Made by a program: the position numbers and the translations under genes. This document shows positions 23,299 to 28,490 of a stretch of DNA of 28,490 bases, piece after piece; positions within the stretch are counted from its first letter, which is position 1; each line of letters starts with the position of its first letter. The notes beneath the pieces are model-generated. The model did no database searches, was not told where the DNA came from, and saw nothing but the letters and a program-made list of their open reading frames with translations. The stretch comes from a virus, in IMG/VR virus record IMGVR_UViG_3300009034_000174, positions 1 through 28,490 of that record; one strand, 5' to 3'.

Positions 23299-24757
23299 CT
23301 ATCCCAGAAAAATTTAAATTATCAGAAGAAACTTCATCAGCTAACAAAATAGAATCAATAACATCATTATACTGACCTGGAAAAGAAGTAAATTCTTCAA
23401 CCACATAATTCATAGATGATCTAATAAAAAACTTTTTATTCTCTATTGTAGGTTGTAATTTCATTGCTCTTGATTCTGGATCAAGATTATGAAATATAGA
23501 TTTTACTGGAATATCTGTCCTATCAATAAAAAAATTAGCTAATACTTTTTGATAAGCATTACCTTCAATACCAACAATAGTTGGTTTAAACCTATCATTT
23601 TTTTCTTTTATTAATTTTATTTGCCTATCTAAACCTATAAATCCACGATAATAATCTAAGAGATACCTATTACCATCCATATCCTTACCAATAGTAGAAT
23701 GAGCAAAAGCACTCCCATCAGTTGATTCAGTAGCAGGATCAACTCCTTGGAATACTCTAAGAGATTCTTGAAATCTTATTTTCCTTCCATCCGGTAATGT
23801 TACTATCTTATCCATATCTTCATCGTTATAAAATCTAAACCATTTTTCCTTAAACATCTTTTCTTTAAGTGCAGCAACATCATTTAAATACTGTAAGTTA
23901 AATTTAATACTACCTTTTTCACGCTTTAAAGCTTTTAAAAATTGTAATGGAAACTTAGAAGGGAATAATGCTCTTTCTTTTTTACCTTCTTTTATAATTG
24001 CTTTTTCAACTACTATCTGATAATCTTTAAACCTACTTTTATTATGTTTAATTATATATCCATATAAATCAAATAAATGCCAACGAGTTCCTATTATTAT
24101 TAATTGACCACCAGGCTCAAGAATATCAGGCAATGATAAAAAGAAATCAATTACCTTTTGCCTTTCTGTCGGTGTCCTACTATTACCAAAGCTAACAGGA
24201 TCATCAAGAATAATTAAATCAGCATGCTCAGAAACAATTTCTTGTCCTATTCCAACAGCTTCAATAGTAGGTTCTTTTAACTCCGCCCTTCTCCTTGATA
24301 TAATAATTGTATTCTCTGTCCATTTATCTGCTAACTCATCTAAGTTACCATAGCAAGCTCTAAATAAAAGATTACCTTTTATATGACCTTTTATTGCTCT
24401 TAAATAATTTTTTGCATTCTTTCCAATAGCATGAATTAATAAAACCCTCAAATCTCGATTCTTAATTATTCTCTGTAAAACATATCCAATAGTAATAAGT
24501 GTAGTTTTTAAATGACCTCTTGGGGCTAAAAATAAAATTCTTCTTTGATTAGGAACAATTTGCTTTGACCATTCCTTATGAGGCTGAACTGCTATCTGGT
24601 TATAACCAAGTATAAATTTTGTAAAGTAATATAAATCATTAAGCCCTCGCTTTGCAATATAAACAAACTTAGCAAGGGCTTGAAGTTTAATAATATATAA
24701 ATATTCATTAGAATCAATGAATAGTTTCTTTACTCTTTTGTAAATCTTCTTCTGCAA
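23285..24757 (-). CDS. terL: Terminase large subunit (packaging ATPase-nuclease)
   Basis: 490 residues. It drives DNA into the procapsid and cuts concatemers. ATPase motifs: a deviant Walker A, LAPRGHLKTT, at 78-86; Walker B LIILDDP at 181-187; coupling motif IIGTRWH at 221-227. Nuclease motifs: GVDPA (Asp340), VGIEGN (Glu398) and YNDVIDS (Asp465/Asp468), the RNase H-like triad. The order is complete, so it should be active. Start: the frame opens at a TTG (24757) after GGGAGAAA; no in-frame ATG is nearby, so TTG is probable but not proven. It overlaps the small terminase gene by 44 bases and the portal gene by 14. Confidence 0.9.
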   Translation of the reverse strand: MQKKIYKRVKKLFIDSNEYLYIIKLQALAKFVYIAKRGLNDLYYFTKFILGYNQIAVQPHKEWSKQIVPNQRRILFLAPRGHLKTTLITIGYVLQRIIKNRDLRVLLIHAIGKNAKNYLRAIKGHIKGNLLFRACYGNLDELADKWTENTIIISRRRAELKEPTIEAVGIGQEIVSEHADLIILDDPVSFGNSRTPTERQKVIDFFLSLPDILEPGGQLIIIGTRWHLFDLYGYIIKHNKSRFKDYQIVVEKAIIKEGKKERALFPSKFPLQFLKALKREKGSIKFNLQYLNDVAALKEKMFKEKWFRFYNDEDMDKIVTLPDGRKIRFQESLRVFQGVDPATESTDGSAFAHSTIGKDMDGNRYLLDYYRGFIGLDRQIKLIKEKNDRFKPTIVGIEGNAYQKVLANFFIDRTDIPVKSIFHNLDPESRAMKLQPTIENKKFFIRSSMNYVVEEFTSFPGQYNDVIDSILLADEVSSDNLNFSGIDDWD

Positions 24758-25238
24758 TTTCTCCCTCTAATCTTATTTTCTTGCCTCCAGGTATATTACC
24801 AGTTTTAATAAATTGTTTTAAAGCAGTTGGAGACATATTCTCAATCATTTGCATATAGGGCGGAATATCCTCTTTTCCTTCTATCTCACCAGAAGGAACG
24901 GTTGGAGTAAAAATCCCCTGTATCTTTGCTATTGAATCTTCTGCTTGTAAACAAATTTTTAAATCCTCTAATTCCCAGGCTTTATTAAATATCTTTAAAC
25001 GCCTTTTAACCGCCCTTTCTTTTGCCTTATCTATATCATCATTTCCCTCAAGTGCTTGGCGTTGATATAAAATCTTTTTTGCATCTTTAATATAGTTTCT
25101 AATCTGCCTCGGTAATAACCGATAACGCTTACCAAAATAAACCTCTATCTCTTTAGCCCGCATCCCTTCTTGGATACAATCAGCAATTTCTTCAACTCTT
25201 AATTGATACTCAGTAGAATGTTTTTGTTTTTTACTCAT
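24714..25238 (-). CDS. terS: Terminase small subunit
   Basis: 174 residues just before the large subunit, overlapping it by 44 bases. The N-terminal 60 residues look like a helix-turn-helix (RVEEIADCIQEGMRAKEIEVY then RLLPRQIRNYIKDAKK), suited to recognising the packaging site. A long basic helix follows (DKAKERAVKRRLKIFNKAW), then a short C-terminal region that would bind the large subunit. Position, size and domain order match small terminases. The subfamily is not recognisable by eye. Confidence 0.7.
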   Translation of the reverse strand: MSKKQKHSTEYQLRVEEIADCIQEGMRAKEIEVYFGKRYRLLPRQIRNYIKDAKKILYQRQALEGNDDIDKAKERAVKRRLKIFNKAWELEDLKICLQAEDSIAKIQGIFTPTVPSGEIEGKEDIPPYMQMIENMSPTALKQFIKTGNIPGGKKIRLEGEIAEEDLQKSKETIH

Positions 25239-25692
25239 CTATAACTTTTTCTGGCATTAGCTCATAACCACCAATACTAAATAAAAGAAACTGCCTCGCA
25301 TTCAAATCCCCAGAACCAGATAATCTAACTCCGTATCCTATATTTACTAAGCAAGTTTTACCTTTCTGTAAAAACCCTAAATTAAGTGAAACTGATAAAT
25401 CAACCCTATCTGCATTCACTCCTTCCAGATAAGAATAAACCCCTATATCAAAATCTAGAAGATTGGGCTTTTCTTTAGAGATATAATAAATGGTTCCCTT
25501 GACTCCAATACCTAAACCTGAATTTAAGACTATATCAAGCTCACCATCATTAATATCCTCATCCATCTTTAGGTTTCCTACCTTAATCAAACCAGCAGAT
25601 AAGGCGCTATCAACACTAACATCCTTTGCTTCTCCCTTGCCAACGAATCCTAATAAAAGGATTACTACCAGCATTCCAATTAGTTTCTTCAT
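25231..25692 (-). CDS. Secreted beta-rich, outer-membrane-barrel-like protein
   Basis: 153 residues with a clear signal peptide (MKKLIGMLVVILLLGF then GKGEA as cleavage region). The mature part is alternating strands with aromatic girdle-like residues: LDFDIGVYSYLEGV, VDLSVSLNLGFLQKGK, CLVNIGYGVRLSG, ARQFLLFSIGGYEL. This looks like part of a small beta-barrel, which implies an outer membrane, and so a diderm host. Such proteins in phages are often superinfection-exclusion or host-surface factors; that is inference. SD AGAAAGGAGTTAAAAA. It overlaps the small terminase gene by 8 bases. Not a known virion component. Confidence 0.6.
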   Translation of the reverse strand: MKKLIGMLVVILLLGFVGKGEAKDVSVDSALSAGLIKVGNLKMDEDINDGELDIVLNSGLGIGVKGTIYYISKEKPNLLDFDIGVYSYLEGVNADRVDLSVSLNLGFLQKGKTCLVNIGYGVRLSGSGDLNARQFLLFSIGGYELMPEKVIDE

Positions 25693-25717
25693 TTTTTAAC
25701 TCCTTTCTGTTAAATAA
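25690..25717. repeat. Duplicated gene-junction sequence, copy 1
   Basis: On the minus strand TTATTTAACAGAAAGGAGTT leads to AAAAAATG: the last codons of the upstream gene (YLTERS), its stop, an SD and the next start. The same stretch recurs at 27011-27037 with one base fewer. Confidence 0.7.
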
Positions 25718-25887
25718 TTAAAATTAAACTCTACCCAGAAAATTTTCTGAAGTAATTTAAAAATAGGTTTTATTATAAATCTCAAAATTGTTAATCTAAA
25801 AATAAATAATTTTAATCCCTTTATTTTTACTTCTACAGGAATAACGATATTTTTCTTAACTTTCTTTAAATCAATTTCTGCTTTCAT
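25696..25887 (-). CDS. Short basic hydrophobic protein
   Basis: 63 residues. A lysine-rich N-terminus is followed by a hydrophobic segment LKLFIFRLTILRFIIKPIFK that could lie in a membrane, and the protein ends NYLTERS. SD GGAGAATAA then ATG, which directly follows the stop of the XhlA-like gene. Close to a holin-like gene and a secreted protein, it may belong to a lysis or envelope group, but no family is recognised. The C-terminal residues YLTERS are encoded by the duplicated junction, so part of this end may be a copied SD rather than a functional tail. Confidence 0.5.
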   Translation of the reverse strand: MKAEIDLKKVKKNIVIPVEVKIKGLKLFIFRLTILRFIIKPIFKLLQKIFWVEFNFNYLTERS

Positions 25888-26247
25888 TTATTCTCCTATT
25901 CCAAATACTGTTTTTATAAAAGACATTATCAATCCTCCGCCTCCTCCAAGACTCCCTGCCGTTAACCTATCTTTCAATTTATTATTTTTTAATTTTTCTA
26001 ACTCTTTTTCTGCATTCTCTAATCTAACTTCTTGTTCTATATTATTCATCTGAATTTCTTGTAGTGTATCTTTCATCCCTTCTGTATCTGATTTAATATC
26101 AGCAAATTTACCATGCCCTTGTTTTAAATTAGTAATTACTTCTGCCTTAAACGAAGCCTGTTCTAATTTAACATCATTTAAACCAGTATTAACTTCTTTA
26201 ATATCAGTTTTCAGTTCACCGAATGCCTCTTTATATTCTTTGTCCAT
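25888..26247 (-). CDS. Coiled-coil/membrane protein, XhlA-type holin candidate
   Basis: 119 residues. The first about 90 form a long coiled coil (KELKTDIKEVNT-like heptads, then EQEVRLENAEKELEKLKNN). The C-terminus is a glycine-rich hydrophobic segment (GGGGGLIMSFIKTVFGIG) suitable for one membrane helix. This coiled coil plus a short C-terminal membrane segment is the architecture of XhlA-like hemolysin/holin proteins of phage lysis cassettes. No endolysin was found in the window, so lysis is an inference; a membrane tether or DNA-injection role is also possible. Confidence 0.5.
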   Translation of the reverse strand: MDKEYKEAFGELKTDIKEVNTGLNDVKLEQASFKAEVITNLKQGHGKFADIKSDTEGMKDTLQEIQMNNIEQEVRLENAEKELEKLKNNKLKDRLTAGSLGGGGGLIMSFIKTVFGIGE

Positions 26248-26381
26248 TAGTTAACCCTTATTTATTATAAATTATAACTATACTTATATTCTAAATTAAT
26301 TACAGTTTATTATAAGTTTTTATTATTTATAATCATATAATTAAAAAAATAGTAGTAGTAGGCAGTAAAATAAATAACTTG
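26248..26381. other. AT-rich intergenic gap, possible promoter
   Basis: 134 bases without an ORF. The minus strand holds several TATAAT-like boxes (AGTTATAATTTATAATAAATAA) just before the XhlA-like start, so a promoter for the lysis/packaging block is possible, but no convincing -35 box or SD-independent signal was seen. A purine run AGTAGTAGTAGG near 26351 resembles other TAGTAGGTAG tracts in the right-hand gaps. Confidence 0.3.
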
Positions 26382-26708
26382 CTATTGAGTTCTAATTACT
26401 TCTATTGTCTTCCCTGCATCATTGCAGATATAGGCAACAGTATTAAAAAATACTGCAAACTCTTCACCGTTCTTATCTCTAAAAGTTAACCTAACAAACT
26501 CAAAAGGCTTTTTAGAGTAATCCCATTTACTTGGCAAAGCTTCTTCTCCTTCTACAGCTTCAGTGCTAAAAATATAGAAATCAGATTTTGAGCTTGCTTC
26601 ATACTCTTCTTTTGAGCCCCACTCCTCATAGGTATAATGAATCCTTAACCCAACTTCAAATATCCACCATCCTTGTTTATCTTCAGTAGTCTGCACTTTA
26701 ATAAACAT
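26382..26708 (-). CDS. Unrecognised small protein
   Basis: 108 residues, mixed strands and acidic loops (YTYEEWGSKEEYEASSKSD; FEFVRLTFRDKNGEEFAVFF), suggesting a compact alpha/beta fold. SD GAAAGGAGAAAGACAG. It ends in TAG; the frame continues 23 codons to a TAA. Its place ahead of the packaging genes suggests an accessory or regulatory gene, but no motif was recognised. Confidence 0.6.
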   Translation of the reverse strand: MFIKVQTTEDKQGWWIFEVGLRIHYTYEEWGSKEEYEASSKSDFYIFSTEAVEGEEALPSKWDYSKKPFEFVRLTFRDKNGEEFAVFFNTVAYICNDAGKTIEVIRTQ

Positions 26709-26749
26709 CTGTCTTTCTCCTTTCTATCTACTACCTACTACTATTTTCT

Positions 26750-27013
26750 TTAACAAAGCCCAACAGGTTTTGGTCCATATCTAATTAAATCTTCTATTTG
26801 TTTTCTTTCTCCTAATAAATTAAAAATTCTCATTAGAATATAATTTTCTCCTGCACATAGTTTGGAGAGATTAGAAGTATTTGCTTTTAAAATACAAATA
26901 GTTTTTTCTAAATCATCAGACTCAAGATTATTATACTTGAAATTACAAATATAACCTTCTTCTTTTTCTTTTACCTTAATAGGTAAACCTGTTTCCATTT
27001 TCTTTAATTTCAT
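26750..27013 (-). CDS. Unrecognised small protein with cysteines
   Basis: 87 residues, lysine-rich N-terminus, four scattered cysteines, and a C-terminus ending in GPKPVGLC. The start is an ATG in an ATGA overlap with the previous gene and has the duplicated SD junction in front. Nothing links it to a known family. Confidence 0.55.
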   Translation of the reverse strand: MKLKKMETGLPIKVKEKEEGYICNFKYNNLESDDLEKTICILKANTSNLSKLCAGENYILMRIFNLLGERKQIEDLIRYGPKPVGLC

Positions 27014-27207
27014 TTTTTACTCCTTTCTGTTAAATAACTTCTTTCTATGCTTCTCCAAATATTAGTAGCATCATAAAACTTTCTTTGGGTTTTATCACAT
27101 CTAAGACAATACCTAAAATCAGTGCAGAAAAAAGCAGGAGCAGGAATATAAATATATTTGAATTTATGAAGGTTAAATAAACAAAGTAACCATTTTATAA
27201 AATTCAT
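27010..27207 (-). CDS. Small zinc-binding-like protein
   Basis: 65 residues from the ATG at 27207; the frame begins at 27222, but GAAAGGAGTAAAG lies between the two ATGs and is the SD of the inner one. After a short hydrophobic start (MNFIKWLLCLFNLHKFKY) come FFCTDFRYCLRCDKTQRK, a CxxC-type knuckle with an extra Cys, like small DUF1660-type phage proteins. The tail (YLTERSKK) is the second copy of the duplicated junction. Metal binding is inferred. Confidence 0.5.
   Translation of the reverse strand: MNFIKWLLCLFNLHKFKYIYIPAPAFFCTDFRYCLRCDKTQRKFYDATNIWRSIERSYLTERSKK
27011..27037. repeat. Duplicated gene-junction sequence, copy 2
   Basis: Same 20-base core (TTATTTAACAGAAAGGAGTA on the minus strand) and AAAAATG as at 25690-25717, including the YLTERS codons. 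Confidence 0.7.
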
Positions 27208-27266
27208 CTTTACTCCTTTCAAAATGAGGAAATAAGATATTATATATGGTAATTAAAAGTTAATAT

Positions 27267-27312
27267 AAAGGTAACTAAAATTAAAACTGAGGTTATTAGA
27301 GTATATATTTAC
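27267..27312. repeat. 46-bp direct repeat, copy 1
   Basis: Shares 34 of 46 positions with 27325-27370 (aligned by eye), in the gap between two genes. On the minus strand it contains a TATATACTCT...TAACCTCA...TAATTTTAG core, related to the 27921-28286 element family. Confidence 0.5.
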
Positions 27313-27324
27313 TAGAAGTAAAAC

Positions 27325-27370
27325 AAAGGTAATCTAAGTTATAATTGAGGTTAATAGACCATTTATATAC
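27325..27370. repeat. 46-bp direct repeat, copy 2
   Basis: Second copy, 58 bases further right. Both sit in the 200-base gap between 27207 and 27408, which holds no ORF. They look like tandem operator or promoter elements. Confidence 0.5.
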
Positions 27371-27407
27371 TACCTACTACCTAAAAAAAATTTGTTTTAG
27401 TATTTCA

Positions 27408-27746
27408 TTATTTAATCTTAATATCTATAACTTGATTAGTATCTAAAATTACCTTTCTACTTTTACCTTTTATATTCTCATCTATTAGTAAATATCTATT
27501 TCCAATCTGTATTATCTTTCCTGCTACGAAATCACTAATTGTCATAAATACTAACTTTGTTTTATATACATTCTCTTTACTACTAGTTAATCTAATAAGA
27601 AACAATTCAAGTTCATTATAATTTACTTTATCTTCTTCCCATTCTTTTTGTAGCTCTAAATGCTCTTTATTCATTTTCTTACTTAGTTCTTTCATTTCCC
27701 ATCCTTGTTCCACCTTTATTGATTCTCTTTTTTCATTTCTATTCAT
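27408..27746 (-). CDS. Unrecognised protein, charged helix plus beta domain
   Basis: 112 residues. The N-terminal half is a charged helix (KELSKKMNKEHLELQKEWEED); the C-terminal half is strand-rich (SDFVAGKIIQIGNRYLLIDE then RKVILDTNQVIDIKIK), somewhat like small Sm/SH3-type nucleic-acid binding modules. SD AAGGAGAAGTAA. It overlaps the preceding 48-residue gene by ATGA. Function unknown. Confidence 0.6.
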   Translation of the reverse strand: MNRNEKRESIKVEQGWEMKELSKKMNKEHLELQKEWEEDKVNYNELELFLIRLTSSKENVYKTKLVFMTISDFVAGKIIQIGNRYLLIDENIKGKSRKVILDTNQVIDIKIK

Positions 27747-27889
27747 TTACTTCTCCTTATCAATTCACATTCAGTTCTTTTAAACCTGTTTCTTATTAAA
27801 ACACATTTCTGATTAAACCTTTTAAATAACTTTGGCTTTATTTTACAGTTATTATATTTATCTAAGTAGATACAATCTATTTTATTCAT
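27743..27889 (-). CDS. 48-residue four-cysteine protein
   Basis: ATG at 27889, TGA overlapping the next ATG (ATGA), so the frame is well bounded. The protein begins MNKIDCIYLDKYNNCKIK; the four cysteines lie at 6, 15, 29 and 41, with a basic background (KLFKRFNQK, RNRFKR). It may be a small metal-binding or disulfide protein with nucleic-acid affinity. No SD is evident before the ATG; a repeated promoter-like element starts about 32 bases upstream, so a leaderless or short-leader transcript is possible. Confidence 0.5.
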   Translation of the reverse strand: MNKIDCIYLDKYNNCKIKPKLFKRFNQKCVLIRNRFKRTECELIRRSK

Positions 27890-27920
27890 AATGAATTAAG
27901 GTATATGATAAGTATGCTTT

Positions 27921-27950
27921 ATATATACTGTTACCTAAAACTTAACTTTT
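27921..27950. repeat. Promoter-like repeat element, copy A
   Basis: Plus strand ATATATACTGTTACCTAAAA then CTTAACTTTT; minus strand AAAAGTTAAGTTTTAGGTAA then CAGTATATAT. It lies upstream of the 48-residue gene, with TATATAAA where a -10 box would be. Confidence 0.55.
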
Positions 27951-27969
27951 ATAAGGTTTACTCTATTAC

Positions 27970-28137
27970 CTATTTTAAAAATCTATTATCTCCTAAAATT
28001 AAAGCTACTCTTGCCTCTTTAGTTTTTAAACTTAATAATTCTTTTTCTATTTTCAATAACTCTTCTTTAAGCATTCTTTTCTTTTTACGCTTCAAATCCA
28101 TTTTAAATCTTATCCAATATAATTTAAGCTCTAACAT
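27970..28137 (-). CDS. Small basic coiled-coil protein (55 residues)
   Basis: ATG at 28137 with SD GAGAGGATAAAG, ending in TAG at 27972. The protein is strongly basic and helical (KRKKKRMLKEELLKIEKELL), with a short hydrophobic ARVALILGDNRF end. The element at 28154-28185 lies directly upstream of its SD. It may be a small regulator or nucleic-acid binding protein; nothing more can be said from sequence. Confidence 0.55.
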   Translation of the reverse strand: MLELKLYWIRFKMDLKRKKKRMLKEELLKIEKELLSLKTKEARVALILGDNRFLK

Positions 28138-28153
28138 CTTTATCCTCTCTTTT

Positions 28154-28185
28154 ATATATACTCTGTTACCCTAAACTAAACATCT
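28154..28185. repeat. Promoter-like repeat element, copy B
   Basis: Plus strand ATATATACTCTGTTACCCTA, AACTAAACATCT. It sits just upstream of the SD of the 55-residue gene and has the same TATATATA core as copy A on the opposite strand. Confidence 0.55.
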
Positions 28186-28210
28186 ATCATATTTAACTAA
28201 TTACCAATAA

Positions 28211-28237
28211 TTCTCTGTATAGTAAAACTTAACATTT
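28211..28237. repeat. Promoter-like repeat element, copy C
   Basis: Plus strand TTCTCTGTATAGTAAAACTT, AACATTT. Shares the TGT...TAAAACTTAAC core with copy A but lacks the TATATATA part. Confidence 0.45.
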
Positions 28238-28258
28238 GGGCTTATCTATTAACTACCT

Positions 28259-28286
28259 ATATACTGTAGGATAAAACTAAACTTTT
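28259..28286. repeat. Promoter-like repeat element, copy D
   Basis: Plus strand ATATACTGTAGGATAAAACT, AAACTTTT. It overlaps the last bases of the partial gene at the right edge. Confidence 0.45.
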
Positions 28287-28490
28287 AAACCTTTCTAATA
28301 ATTACTTTTTGCTTTAAACAATCTAATACTCTATCTTTATTTAAATGCTTTTTAATAACCTCATTTAAATCTTTTCTTAAAACTTCTATTTCAATCCCTC
28401 GTTCTTCTAACTCTTTTTCTAAAAATGAAAAGCTATTTCCTCCATAAATAAAAAGCTCTAATAATTTCTTAATAGAAAAAGTTTTATAAT
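28285..28490 (-). CDS. Unrecognised protein, C-terminal part (cut by window edge)
   Basis: The last 67 residues of a gene whose start lies beyond the right edge. The frame ends with TAA at 28287-28285. The visible part is helical and charged: FSIKKLLELFIYGGNSFSFL, ELEERGIEIEVLRKDLNEVI, then a lysine-rich end. It is too short to assign. Likely part of the same minus-strand operon or of the gene group before it. Confidence 0.5.
   Translation of the reverse strand, partial: YKTFSIKKLLELFIYGGNSFSFLEKELEERGIEIEVLRKDLNEVIKKHLNKDRVLDCLKQKVIIRKV

Noticed and set aside
27905-28174. Plus-strand ORF of 89 codons near the right edge
   Set aside because: No SD; it runs across a minus-strand gene (27970-28137) with an SD and across the repeat elements. 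It looks like an AT-rich chance frame.
1-28490. CRISPR array, transposase, integrase or lysogeny genes
   Set aside because: No direct repeats with spacers, no transposase or recombinase motifs and no repressor were seen. A provirus cannot be confirmed or excluded.

Overview
The window is the packaging, head and tail module of a tailed double-stranded DNA virus (Caudoviricetes) or provirus. Every credible gene lies on the minus strand, so transcription runs from the right edge to the left. The DNA is AT-rich, gene density is very high, and most neighbours overlap or abut (ATGA, TAATG, TAAATG), often with Shine-Dalgarno (SD) sequences close to AAAGGAGGTGA. No sheath or contractile baseplate gene is seen and the tape measure has 938 residues, so a long non-contractile (siphovirus-like) tail is likely. 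The host cannot be named. The SD sequences say bacterium; a small secreted, beta-barrel-like protein hints at a host with an outer membrane. No integrase, repressor, replication gene, tRNA or CRISPR array is visible.

Layout in transcription order. (1) 28490-26382: small unrecognised genes, including a 48-residue four-cysteine protein and a 55-residue basic protein, separated by AT-rich gaps that carry copies of a repeated promoter-like or operator-like element. (2) 26247-25231: a coiled-coil/membrane protein of XhlA-holin type, a short basic hydrophobic protein, and a secreted beta-rich protein. (3) 25238-20581: small terminase, large terminase, and a 905-residue portal fused to a MuF domain and to a C-terminal HEFGH zincin-like domain. 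(4) 20581-16022: two small genes; a protein joining a DNA-ligase-D 3'-phosphoesterase-like domain to an XkdF protease domain; a second protease-like gene with a nested scaffold start; and the major capsid protein. (5) 15931-12591: small genes and beta-rich proteins (a lectin-like fold and a parallel beta-helix) that look surface exposed. (6) 12581-8141: head-tail adaptor, stopper-like protein, a three-domain glycosyltransferase, an HK97 gp10-like protein and a tail terminator. (7) 8171-198: zinc ribbon, major tail protein, tail-assembly chaperones joined by a -1 frameshift, tape measure, distal tail protein, and a tail hub carrying an inserted LamG-like domain. A secreted protein begins at the left edge.

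Together these encode capsid assembly and maturation (portal, proteases, scaffold, capsid), DNA packaging (terminases), the head-tail interface, and a tail with a carbohydrate-binding tip. The accessory activities on this ordinary chassis are the main interest: the phosphoesterase-XkdF fusion, the permuted-looking second protease, the portal-linked zincin and the in-operon glycosyltransferase. Two morphogenesis genes are interrupted: an in-frame TAG in the gp10-like gene and a -1 frame break in the beta-helix gene. They may be mutations, consensus errors or recoding.
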